DNA of 5,193 nucleotides. Source: Candidatus Zipacnadia bacterium (GTDB lineage Bacteria; Armatimonadota; Zipacnadia; Zipacnadales; UBA5352). Both the position numbers and the translations under genes were made by a program. The stretch covers positions 1 to 5,193 of the forward strand of contig JALGUI010000216.1 in the NCBI GenBank assembly GCA_029820915.1, read 5' to 3'. Within the stretch, counting starts at the first letter, position 1; every line of letters starts with the position of its first letter. The notes under the pieces are model-generated. The model saw only the letters and a list, made by a program, of their open reading frames with translations, was not told where the DNA came from and made no database searches. Below are positions 1 to 5,193 of the stretch, in pieces.

Positions 1-430
1 GCTCGTACAGCCGGAACATCTGGTACGCCGAGTTGTACTCCTGGTAGGCGAACTTGGCCACGTCGCCCGCGTCGTGCCAGCCGCCGGAGCAGTCCACGTG
101 CCGGCCGAACAGGGCCTGCACCTCGGGCGCGAAGTTCTCCGGGTCCATCCCCGCGTAGGGTTGCACGATGCCGTCGTCGAGATGGCAGGCCGTGTGGTAG
201 CCGGGGGCGTCACAACCACAGCGCTCCGCGCGGTAGAAGTCGAAGACCGCGCGCAACGGCTCGACGTACACGTCTCCGCCGATCGCGAAGGGCTCCGACG
301 CGACTGGTCCGTCGGGGCCATCGGCGACGATCACGTAGGTGCCCGGCCGCCGCCACGCGGAGAAGTCGGCGAGGAGGAAGCGCCCGGTCCGCTCGTGCTC
401 GACGGGCTGCAGCGGGCCCTCCCAGACTAG
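1..430 (-). CDS. Glycoside hydrolase family 9-like enzyme, Ig-like domain end and catalytic-domain start (partial, frame-disrupted)
   Basis: Reading leftwards in the frame whose codons begin at 430, 427, 424 and so on, the translation is open to the window edge. It begins LVWEGPLQPVEHERTGRF and continues with DFSAWRRPGTYVI and a PFAIGGDVY segment, which match the second half of the N-terminal Ig-like domain of GH9 cellulases (CelD_N type). Then come FDFYRAERCG, a TACHLDDG segment and SGGWHDAGD at 62-88. The DAGD Asp pair is the GH9 catalytic nucleophile-activating/base motif. The catalytic acid Glu would lie further on, outside the window. GH9 enzymes hydrolyse beta-1,4-glucans or related glycans with inversion. 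There is no good start codon with a ribosome site in this frame: the nearest upstream GTGs (about 541 and 526) lack one, and the first ATG (148) is inside the catalytic domain. This is therefore best read as the continuation of the gene starting at 987, separated from it by a frameshift. Family assignment is strong; whether an active enzyme is made is doubtful. Confidence 0.75.
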
Positions 431-987
431 ATGGCCTCGTCGGCCTCGCCGGGATTGTGCGCGTGGACGCCGGTCACGACCATGATCGAGGTGACCCTCT
501 CGCGCGGGATCGGTGTCAGGTCCCACTCGGCCTGCCGCCACTGCCCCCGCGGGACGATGAAGGGCCCCAGCGTCCGGCGCGGCTGATCCTCCGCGTAGAG
601 CAGCACGCTGATGCCACCGCCACGCGGGGTGGCGGATGGCTCGACGAACACCGGGAGCACCAGCCGGTTGTACGCCGACCAGTCGGACGGGCTCTCGTAG
701 TCGAAAAACAGAGCGGTGTAGCTGCGAATCTCCCGGGCCTCGAATGACAGGTCCACTCTCATCCGCAGGGCGGGGACCTCGGCGCCGGGGGCGGTCATCT
801 CGGAGGCGCTCAGCTCCACGGGGCCCTGCGTGCGCCAGTTGCCGATCTCCAGCGCCCCCGGAATGGACGCCTCTCCGGTCACACGCGGCTGTGGCGGCGC
901 GGGGATGTCCGCCGCCCGGGCGCCGATGGCCGGGCCCAGCAGGATGGCGATAGCGATGACCGTGCGGGCGGGGCAGTCGGCGCGCAT
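427..987 (-). CDS. N-terminal part of a secreted GH9-type protein: signal peptide plus beta-sandwich binding-like domain, ends prematurely
   Basis: 186 residues from an ATG preceded by a consensus AGGAGG 8 bases upstream. Residues 1-25 look like a Sec signal peptide: Arg at 2 and 8, hydrophobic stretch 9-22 and an A-R-A cleavage site before residue 26, so the product should be exported. Residues about 45-180 read like a galactose-binding-like jelly roll (segments ALRMRVDLSFEA, YTALFFDYESPSDWSAYNRL and QWRQAEWDLTPIPRERVTSI). In related GH9-like proteins of environmental bacteria such a domain precedes the Ig-like and catalytic domains. The frame stops at TAG (427-429) just after VHAHNPGEADEAI, while unmistakable GH9 sequence resumes in the -1 frame at once. 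The final strand of this domain and the first half of the Ig-like domain appear to be missing. I therefore consider it the front piece of one gene broken by deletion plus frameshift, either biological or an assembly error. An independent small secreted protein is possible but less likely. Confidence 0.75.
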   Translation of the reverse strand: MRADCPARTVIAIAILLGPAIGARAADIPAPPQPRVTGEASIPGALEIGNWRTQGPVELSASEMTAPGAEVPALRMRVDLSFEAREIRSYTALFFDYESPSDWSAYNRLVLPVFVEPSATPRGGGISVLLYAEDQPRRTLGPFIVPRGQWRQAEWDLTPIPRERVTSIMVVTGVHAHNPGEADEAI

Positions 988-995
988 GGTCGTGG

Positions 996-1001
996 CCTCC
1001 T
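996..1001 (-). promoter_or_regulatory. Ribosome binding site of the GH9-type gene
   Basis: AGGAGG on the minus strand, 8 bases before the ATG at 987. It is the strongest Shine-Dalgarno match in the window and fixes the start of the signal-peptide-bearing ORF. It also shows that this gene has its own good translation start despite the frame disruption downstream. Confidence 0.75.
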
Positions 1002-1029
1002 CTGTGCGATGTCGTCCCGAGGGGCGGAG

Positions 1030-1039
1030 CTGACGTCAG
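1030..1039. promoter_or_regulatory. 10-bp perfect palindrome CTGACGTCAG in the gap before the GH9-type gene
   Basis: In the 70-base gap between the URO-D-like gene stop (1058) and the GH9-type start (987) there is a perfect 10-bp inverted repeat, CTGACGTCAG, about 43-52 bases upstream of the ATG. Its position would suit a small dimeric regulator. No -35/-10 pair is convincing nearby and the palindrome is short enough to arise by chance, so a regulatory role is only a suggestion. Confidence 0.25.
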
Positions 1040-1057
1040 ACCGCGGACCTGCCGGCC

Positions 1058-2149
1058 CTACAGGCGGTACTCCCGCACTCGCTCCATGCACCGGTTGGCG
1101 GCGGCGATGTCGGGCGCGTCGGTGACCTTGTAGAGCACCCCGCCGCACAGCGAGTGCCGCTTGAGCGCGTCGGCGAACCGACCGAACTCCGCCTCCACGA
1201 CGAGCGGCATGTCGCCGGTCCGTGCCTGCAGCTCGGGGAGGACCTCGAATGCGAGCGGGTATCCGCGGTCGTCGGCCAGGAACATGGCCCGGAGCCCACG
1301 CAGGGAGGCCACCGCCGCCAGCAGGTGCCGGCCGTTGCCGTGGATGTGCACGACCCCGCCATCGAACCGCGCGAAGATGCGCTCGACCGGCTCGCGCCCC
1401 CACTCCTCGAAGTAGTCCACTGAGGTCATGTGGAACGGATCGACGCTCTCGGAGATGGCCCTGCCCGGGAGCCACTGCGCCATGTTGCTGAAGGTGCCGC
1501 CCTCGAAGGTGGGGGCGATCGCGAAGAAGTCGGTGTGGACCTGCAGGTTCACCTCGAAGGCCAGGTCGATGGCGCGCCGGACCATGTCGGGCCGCTCGAG
1601 CAGGCTGAGGTAGGTGTTGGTCGCGCCGACCAGCTCGAAGACGAAGTTCAGCCCGTCGATCAGGATAAAGTGGCTGACGCCGAACTTGCCCGCGGCCGCG
1701 TCGGCGAAGAGGGTGGTCTGCTCGATGAAGCGGCGGTACCACGGGTGCGTGCGGTCGAACCGGAGCCCGTCCAGTTCGGCCCACTCGTTGAGCAGGGGCG
1801 CGACCATCGACGAGATCCAGCCGTTCTCGGGGTGCGCCATGAACTGCACGTCCCCGCCGAACAGACCGCCGTACAGCCCCTGGTCGAACTCGCTCAGGTA
1901 AGCGCTCGGGATCGCGTCATCCTCGAGGAAGCGGCGCTCGGTCAGGTGCTCGTCCCAGAACCGGATGCGCTCGCGTAGGTCGGGGTAGTCGCAGTAGCCG
2001 TGCGCGTACTGCTCCGCGAAGCGCGCGAGCGCCGGGCTGGGGACATCGAGAGTGGCGAAGATCCGGTCCGGCGCTCTGCGCTCGTATAGAGCGCGCAGGC
2101 GCACCAGCACCTCGCGGGCGTTCGGCTTGAGGGCGAGCGTATCGGCCAT
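1058..2149 (-). CDS. Uroporphyrinogen decarboxylase (URO-D) superfamily protein, not HemE
   Basis: 363 residues, about the family's usual length, starting at ATG 2149 with GGAG 8 bases upstream (2158-2161). The pattern of a TIM-barrel URO-D-like protein is seen: FWDEHLTERRFLEDDAIPSA near 64-83, GWISSMVAPLL at 110-120, FILIDGLNFVFELVGATNTY at 161-180 (the position where family members have a sequence like that leading into YL.LL..P), then GGTFSNMAQWLPGR at 217-230, VVHIHGNGRHLL at 266-277, and a C-terminal LCGGVLYKVTDAPDI at 334-348. The HemE signature R-Q-A-G-R near the N-terminus is absent, so haem synthesis is unlikely. The superfamily also includes zinc-dependent corrinoid/CoM methyltransferases (MtaA, MtbA, CmuA). 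Their H-x-C...C zinc ligands correspond here to H268-x-H270 and C335, so a metal site with altered ligands is possible. No corrinoid protein is encoded nearby. Substrate unknown. It sits 15 bases after the C45 gene and is probably co-transcribed with it. Confidence 0.85.
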   Translation of the reverse strand: MADTLALKPNAREVLVRLRALYERRAPDRIFATLDVPSPALARFAEQYAHGYCDYPDLRERIRFWDEHLTERRFLEDDAIPSAYLSEFDQGLYGGLFGGDVQFMAHPENGWISSMVAPLLNEWAELDGLRFDRTHPWYRRFIEQTTLFADAAAGKFGVSHFILIDGLNFVFELVGATNTYLSLLERPDMVRRAIDLAFEVNLQVHTDFFAIAPTFEGGTFSNMAQWLPGRAISESVDPFHMTSVDYFEEWGREPVERIFARFDGGVVHIHGNGRHLLAAVASLRGLRAMFLADDRGYPLAFEVLPELQARTGDMPLVVEAEFGRFADALKRHSLCGGVLYKVTDAPDIAAANRCMERVREYRL

Positions 2150-2157
2150 GGCTCTCG

Positions 2158-2161
2158 CTCC
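2158..2161 (-). promoter_or_regulatory. Ribosome binding site of the URO-D-like gene
   Basis: GGAG on the minus strand, 8 bases before the ATG at 2149 and inside the 15-base gap after the C45 gene stop (2165). It supports this start and tight coupling of the two genes. Confidence 0.5.
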
Positions 2162-2164
2162 GCG

Positions 2165-3196
2165 TCAGATTGAGTATGTGGCCGGCCAGTTGCAGCAGGG
2201 ATTGCCGCGCGTGACATACAGCCGCCCCTCGGTGGGCTCCGCGATCACCGCGGCGGTGGTGGCGTAGTCGGCGCCGCCCGCCGGATGGCGGCAGATGCCC
2301 ATGGGGTACGCCGAGTGGTCCGCCAGCATCTGCAGCGCCTTGTGGGGCGTCAGACGACCCTTCTCGCGGCACAGTAGCTCGAGTAGACGCTCGCGCCGGT
2401 AGCGCGAGTCGGCGTGCGCGTCCTCGTCGTCGGAGTGCACGGCCTGGGTCGCCGCGGCCACGCCGTGGTTCGTGTGCACCGAGATGCCGGCGTCCGCCGG
2501 GACGATGCGCACGCCTGCGTTGCTGAACTCCACCGAGACGCTCTCGCCCGCAGCGTCGCTGATCAGGCAGTTGCCGACGTCGGCGATGCCATGCTCCTCC
2601 GCCAGGCGACCGGCCTCGCGGACGCTGGTGCCGGCCAGCGCCAGCAGGCCCCACTGGACCATGTTCAGCCGCCCCTCGCCGCGGCCGGTCACATAGAGGC
2701 TGTTGCGGAAGATGCTCATGCCGGTGGACCACAAGCCGTAGCCGAGGACCTCGCCCGGGTAGCACAGCACCAGGATGGTCGGCGCCCCGGCCATGCGCAG
2801 GCGGAGGACTATGTACTGCTCGGCGCTGGCCAGGCCGGTGTCCTTGGTCTGGCCGGAGACGGGCCGCCCGTCGAGGGTGAGGCTCCCTGAGGCCGAGAAC
2901 GACGTGCAGGCCGAGCCCGGCGGCGTGGCATCGGACGCGGGTGGACCGGCCACCTCGGTCAGGCCGCGGTAGAGGTCGAGGATGTGCGGCGCACGCTCCT
3001 CGAACAGCACCCGCACGTCCGGCGGGAGCGCCGTCGAGTCCCAGGCCATGTCGAGGTAGCGGCGGTAGCCGCCGTGATGCTCCAGCACCCACGCGGCGTA
3101 CTCGCGTCCGCAGTCGTACGCGTCGCCCTCGAAAGCGACCAGGGGGACGGTGCCCTCCGGCACGTATCTCGCGGCGACAGGGCTATCCTGCGCCAT
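2165..3196 (-). CDS. C45-family autoproteolytic acyltransferase/amidohydrolase
   Basis: 343 residues, typical for the family of fungal acyl-CoA:6-aminopenicillanic acid acyltransferase (IAT), an Ntn-hydrolase whose precursor cuts itself before a Cys that then becomes the N-terminal nucleophile. Here this is C97 in SACTSFSASG, followed by LDGRPVSGQTKDTG. The Asp of this motif (D119) and N243 in SVHTNHG match the positions of the IAT residues D121 and N246. The C-terminal YVTRGNPCCNWPATYSI is also a family hallmark. Residues 1-96 would be the propeptide/alpha subunit, including the conserved YDCGREYAAWV segment near 27-37. There is no signal peptide, so it acts in the cytoplasm. Bacterial members are mostly uncharacterised amidases or acyltransferases, and the substrate cannot be read from the sequence. 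The residue before Cys is Ala, whereas IAT has Gly. Start ATG 3196 has GAGAGG just upstream; the gene begins 10 bases after the aldolase stop. Confidence 0.88.
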   Translation of the reverse strand: MAQDSPVAARYVPEGTVPLVAFEGDAYDCGREYAAWVLEHHGGYRRYLDMAWDSTALPPDVRVLFEERAPHILDLYRGLTEVAGPPASDATPPGSACTSFSASGSLTLDGRPVSGQTKDTGLASAEQYIVLRLRMAGAPTILVLCYPGEVLGYGLWSTGMSIFRNSLYVTGRGEGRLNMVQWGLLALAGTSVREAGRLAEEHGIADVGNCLISDAAGESVSVEFSNAGVRIVPADAGISVHTNHGVAAATQAVHSDDEDAHADSRYRRERLLELLCREKGRLTPHKALQMLADHSAYPMGICRHPAGGADYATTAAVIAEPTEGRLYVTRGNPCCNWPATYSI

Positions 3197-3202
3197 CCTG
3201 CA

Positions 3203-3208
3203 CCTCTC
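3203..3208 (-). promoter_or_regulatory. Ribosome binding site of the C45 gene, overlapping the aldolase stop
   Basis: GAGAGG on the minus strand, 6 bases before the ATG at 3196. It shares bases with the TGA of the upstream aldolase (3207-3209), so ribosomes finishing the aldolase would reach this site directly; this implies translational coupling. Confidence 0.5.
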
Positions 3209-3986
3209 ACTCCACGTTCAGGCAGCGACCGCTGGCCCGGGCGACGGCCGCGGCGTCGCGGCTTCCGAAGGGGATGTGGCCCTGGTGCTCCTGCCGCGCC
3301 GCGTCGAGGCTCGCCACGTAGGCGACGAGGGCCTCGCGCAGCCGCTCCGGGCGGAAGTCGTCCTGCAGGGCCGCGTAGTCTGCGCTGAGGACCAGGTCGA
3401 AGCCCGCGCCGACAGCGAGGATGTTGGCCTCGATGTAGCCCGGCAGCAGCTCGGGGCGCATCCCGCCGGTCACGAAGAACGGGAAGCTCTTGTAGGTGGC
3501 CGGGTCCAGGCCCTTGAAGTAGTCGGGGCCGCCCAGGAGCCTGGGGTTGACGAACTTGAGCAGGTTCGCGCCCCAGTCCAACGCCTGCTGTCCCTCGCCG
3601 GGTGTCGCGACGCCGGCGATGATGGCACGGCTGTCCGCGTACTTCGTGTAGGTCGGCCCGCGGAAGGGCAGCAGCGACACCAGGAAATCGGCACCCGCCT
3701 CCACGACCTCGTCGATGCCCGGCACGGGGCGGCCGGTGGCGTTCACCCAGTCGCGCAGGCGCCCGTCCTCGAGCAGCGTCGCCGCGCCTACCGCCAGGTC
3801 GGGGAACTCCCGCTTGGCGCCCGCGATCAGCGACAGCGCCTCGGGATGGCGGCAGGAGATCTCCACCGCCTCGATGCCGGCCTCGACCACCACGGCCAGG
3901 CAGTCCAGTGGCGGCAGCCGGTCCTGGATCACGATGGGCACGAACCCGCGGTAGAGGATCTTGCCGAGCGTCTCATTGCGGGTCAT
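3207..3986 (-). CDS. KDPG/KHG aldolase family protein (2-keto-3-deoxy acid aldolase-like)
   Basis: 259 residues; the class I KDPG aldolase Eda of E. coli has 213. The fold's landmarks appear in order: GFVPIVI at 14-20, AGIEAVEISCRHPEAL at 36-51 (E42 and R46 match catalytic Glu45 and substrate-binding Arg49 of Eda), FPDLAVGAATLLED at 61-74 (Eda VGAGT), GADFLVSLLPF at 98-108, IIAGVATPGEG at 122-132, NLLKFVNPRLLGG at 141-153 with Schiff-base K144, and FFVTGGM at 170-176. Members cleave 2-keto-3-deoxy sugar acids, usually phosphorylated, to pyruvate and an aldehyde. Differences: the Eda phosphate loop G-G-S-W is replaced by V-G-A-G-F at 192-196, there is an extra segment around 75-95, and a C-terminal extension after about 225. 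The substrate may therefore differ, perhaps unphosphorylated. Start ATG 3986 has a strong GGAGG 6 bases upstream and lies inside the dehydrogenase gene (14-base overlap), indicating one operon for sugar-acid catabolism. Confidence 0.85.
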   Translation of the reverse strand: MTRNETLGKILYRGFVPIVIQDRLPPLDCLAVVVEAGIEAVEISCRHPEALSLIAGAKREFPDLAVGAATLLEDGRLRDWVNATGRPVPGIDEVVEAGADFLVSLLPFRGPTYTKYADSRAIIAGVATPGEGQQALDWGANLLKFVNPRLLGGPDYFKGLDPATYKSFPFFVTGGMRPELLPGYIEANILAVGAGFDLVLSADYAALQDDFRPERLREALVAYVASLDAARQEHQGHIPFGSRDAAAVARASGRCLNVE

Positions 3987-4941
3987 GGATTTCCTCCAGG
4001 AACGCGATGAGCTTGCGCACCATGAACTCGATGGTCATCTTCTGCGCCTCATACGTCACCCCGCCGGTGTGCGGGGAGATGACGAGGTTCTCGTGCGTGT
4101 TGGCGTAGCGGATGAGCGGGTGGCTTAGCAGGTCATCGCGCCATTCGCCCTCGATGACATCCACGCCCGCCCCGGCGATCCGGCCGTTCTCCAGCGCGGC
4201 GACGAAGGCCTCCTCGTCGATGACGGCGCCGCGGCTGGTGTTGATGAGCCACGCGGTCGGCTTCATCTTGGCGAAGGCTTCGGTCCCGATCAGGCCGCGG
4301 TTCTCCTCAGTCAGGTGGACGTGGATCGACAGCACGTCCGACTCGCGCAGCAGCGTGTCGAGGTCCACCATCCCCACGCCGGGCGCGGGCGCCACCTCGC
4401 GCACGTCACAGGCGATGACGCTCATGCGGAATGCCTTGCCGTACTCCGCCACGATGCGGCCCAGCCGGCCGTAGCCGAGGATGCCGAGGGTCATGCCGGA
4501 GAGCTGATGGCCGCGGAAGCGATCGCGCGCCCACTCGCCACGCCTCGCCGCGTCGAAGGACCATGGGAGCCGGCGCACCACCACCAGCAGCAGCGCCCAG
4601 GCCATCTCGGCGGTGCAGGTGACGCTGTCGAGGAAGGCGGTCTCCTCCTTGAGCGAGAGCAGCGCGACGCCGCGCTCCTTCGCCGCCTCGAGGTCGAGGT
4701 GGTCGAGGCCGGTGCTCGGCGTGACGATGACGCGCAGGCGCGGGCAGCGCTCGATGATCTCGCGCGTGAGGCGCACGTGCAGTGACGCGAAGTACGCCTC
4801 GAAGTCGGGAAGGCGCTCGGCCAGGGCCCGCTGGTCAGGCGCGAGCGTGACGACGTCGGCGAGGGCCGCGAGCGGCTCGAAGACCTCAGGGAAGAGCGAG
4901 ACGTCGGCCATGCTAAGTACGCGCCGGCGGCGATCGGCCAT
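3973..4941 (-). CDS. NAD-dependent D-2-hydroxyacid dehydrogenase (phosphoglycerate dehydrogenase-like)
   Basis: 322 residues, the normal size for single-chain members without an ACT domain. The N-terminal substrate half contains VIVTPSTGLDHLDLEAA at 71-87 and a TAEMAWALLLV segment at 110-120. The Rossmann half has G156-Y-G158-R-L-G161 and D179 at the end of the second strand, which favours NAD over NADP. The catalytic triad is complete: R237 in NTSRGAVID, E266 in DVIEGE, and H291 in SPHTGG. The family interconverts 2-keto acids and D-2-hydroxyacids (glyoxylate, hydroxypyruvate, phosphohydroxypyruvate, others); the substrate cannot be decided here. As the aldolase gene starts within its last codons, it probably handles an acid or aldehyde-derived product of the same pathway. 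ATG at 4941 is chosen over the internal Met11 (4911) because GAGAGGGG precedes the former and nothing precedes the latter, and the extra residues supply the first strand RRRVLSM. An L-serine biosynthesis SerA role is possible but not favoured by context. Confidence 0.92.
   Translation of the reverse strand: MADRRRRVLSMADVSLFPEVFEPLAALADVVTLAPDQRALAERLPDFEAYFASLHVRLTREIIERCPRLRVIVTPSTGLDHLDLEAAKERGVALLSLKEETAFLDSVTCTAEMAWALLLVVVRRLPWSFDAARRGEWARDRFRGHQLSGMTLGILGYGRLGRIVAEYGKAFRMSVIACDVREVAPAPGVGMVDLDTLLRESDVLSIHVHLTEENRGLIGTEAFAKMKPTAWLINTSRGAVIDEEAFVAALENGRIAGAGVDVIEGEWRDDLLSHPLIRYANTHENLVISPHTGGVTYEAQKMTIEFMVRKLIAFLEEIHDPQ
3993..3997 (-). promoter_or_regulatory. Ribosome binding site of the aldolase gene, inside the dehydrogenase coding sequence
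   Basis: GGAGG on the minus strand, 6 bases before the ATG at 3986 and within the last codons of the dehydrogenase. It settles the aldolase start and the 14-base gene overlap. Confidence 0.65.
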
Positions 4942-4947
4942 CTCTGA

Positions 4948-4955
4948 CCCCTCTC
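4948..4955 (-). promoter_or_regulatory. Ribosome binding site of the dehydrogenase gene
   Basis: GAGAGGGG on the minus strand, centred about 8-10 bases before the ATG at 4941. It decides for this start against the internal Met codon at 4911, whose upstream sequence has no purine-rich site. Confidence 0.5.
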
Positions 4956-4979
4956 GTGCGTCGTGCGACCGAGGTTCCG

Positions 4980-4996
4980 CGCTCCCTGCCGGAGCG
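4980..4996 (-). other. Small perfect hairpin directly after the stop codon of the right-edge gene
   Basis: On the minus strand CGCTCC, a 5-base loop and GGAGCG form a perfect 6-bp stem two bases after the TGA at 4999-5001. A T-run does not follow, so it does not meet the pattern of an intrinsic terminator. It could be a weak transcript-end or processing element, or chance in G+C-rich DNA. The rest of the 57-base gap to the dehydrogenase shows only the ribosome site and no recognisable promoter. Confidence 0.3.
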
Positions 4997-4998
4997 GG

Positions 4999-5193
4999 TC
5001 AGTCGAGCCACTCGACGGCGAACAGCTCCGCGGCGGTCAGCCTGAAGTGCAGTGAGATCGGCTGATCCCGCCGAGCGCCGATATCCTCCTCGCCGCCCCA
5101 ATGCACGGGCATGGACAGCCCGTCGCCGACGATCGGGTCGCAGTCCTCGACCGAGCGCCCCGGCACGCCCGCGATGCCCACCCGCACCGCGCC
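4999..5193 (-). CDS. C-terminal end of a glycoside-hydrolase-associated-type protein (partial)
   Basis: The last 64 codons of a gene that starts beyond the right edge; the frame is open to base 5193, reading GAVRVGIAGVPGRSVEDCDP and so on to FAVEWLD. The pattern of a short strand with V-x-I-x-G-x-P, then DCDPIVGD, a HWGGEEDI segment, and a final I-S-L-H-F-R-L-x-x-A-E-L-F-A strand resembles the C-terminal beta-sandwich end of some uncharacterised glycosidase- or sialidase-like proteins of Planctomycetota and similar bacteria, in which that last piece usually reads like RLRFHLRDAKLFSF. This is from memory of the family pattern and concerns only the tail, so the enzyme's activity is unknown. It is followed by a 57-base gap and a small hairpin, then by the dehydrogenase gene on the same strand. 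It may therefore be the first visible member of a glycan-use operon. GTG at 5187 is not taken as a start because the frame and the family pattern continue upstream. Confidence 0.65.
   Translation of the reverse strand, partial: GAVRVGIAGVPGRSVEDCDPIVGDGLSMPVHWGGEEDIGARRDQPISLHFRLTAAELFAVEWLD

Noticed and set aside
74..430. 118-codon open frame on the plus strand at the left end
   Set aside because: Lies opposite the GH9 catalytic sequence, which carries clear motifs on the minus strand.
420..440. Programmed -1 ribosomal frameshift joining the two GH9 parts
   Set aside because: No slippery heptamer at the frame change and part of the expected domain sequence is absent, so a recoding event would not yield a complete protein.
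879..1784. 301-codon open frame on the minus strand across the URO-D-like and GH9-type genes
   Set aside because: Shadow of two recognised genes in another frame; Arg/Ala/Gly/Pro-rich and without domain motifs.
1430..1978. 182-codon open frame on the plus strand
   Set aside because: Antisense to the URO-D-like gene, no ribosome site and no recognisable motifs.
1058..2149. Haem biosynthesis gene hemE
   Set aside because: The N-terminal R-Q-A-G-R substrate-binding signature is missing and the neighbours are catabolic.
1917..3092. 391-codon open frame on the minus strand spanning the C45 and URO-D-like genes
   Set aside because: Out of frame with both well-supported genes and composed of low-complexity Arg/Pro/Gly/Ala; a shadow frame.
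3150..4010. Long open frame of 286 codons on the plus strand opposite the aldolase
   Set aside because: It mirrors the aldolase gene; its translation is Ala/Arg/Gly/Val-rich without family motifs, as expected for the antisense frame of G+C-rich coding DNA.
4980..4996. Intrinsic transcription terminator after the right-edge gene
   Set aside because: The stem is only 6 bp and no T-run follows; kept only as a hairpin.

Overview
The window is a compact, high-G+C (by eye roughly two thirds or more) bacterial segment in which every supported gene lies on the minus strand, so transcription runs from the right edge to the left edge. Intergenic gaps are short (about 10 to 70 bases, with one 14-base overlap), and most starts have a clear Shine-Dalgarno sequence. 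The gene mix (GH9-like secreted cellulase with an N-terminal carbohydrate/galactose-binding-like region, a distant uroporphyrinogen-decarboxylase-fold protein, a C45 acyltransferase-type hydrolase, a sugar-acid aldolase) is typical of environmental, polysaccharide-degrading bacteria such as Planctomycetota, Armatimonadota, Latescibacterota and relatives. That assignment is an inference from gene content and cannot be narrowed to a phylum here.

Layout in order of transcription: (1) 5193-4999, the last 64 codons of a gene whose start is outside the window, resembling the C-terminal sandwich tail seen on some glycoside-hydrolase-like proteins; (2) 4941-3973, an NAD-dependent D-2-hydroxyacid dehydrogenase with all catalytic residues; (3) 3986-3207, a long variant of the KDPG/KHG aldolase family with the Schiff-base lysine; (4) 3196-2165, a C45-family autoproteolytic acyltransferase/hydrolase with a Cys nucleophile; (5) 2149-1058, a URO-D-superfamily protein that is not HemE and has an H-x-H...C arrangement where the corrinoid/CoM methyltransferases have H-x-C...C; (6) 987-427 followed by 430-1, the N-terminal part and the beginning of the catalytic domain of a secreted GH9 enzyme, in two different reading frames.

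Genes 2 to 5 look like one translationally coupled operon. The dehydrogenase plus the 2-keto-3-deoxy-acid-type aldolase suggest catabolism of a sugar acid to pyruvate and an aldehyde or hydroxyacid. The C45 hydrolase could remove an amide-linked group from a substrate or make/break an acyl amide, and the GH9 protein would act outside the cytoplasm on the source glycan. This pathway is inferred from context only.

The most notable points are the broken GH9 gene (a net 3n+1 base loss, probably with a deleted segment, near 424-432), the unusual putative metal site of the URO-D-like protein, and the altered phosphate-binding loop of the aldolase. No RNA genes, CRISPR arrays, insertion sequences or long repeats were seen.
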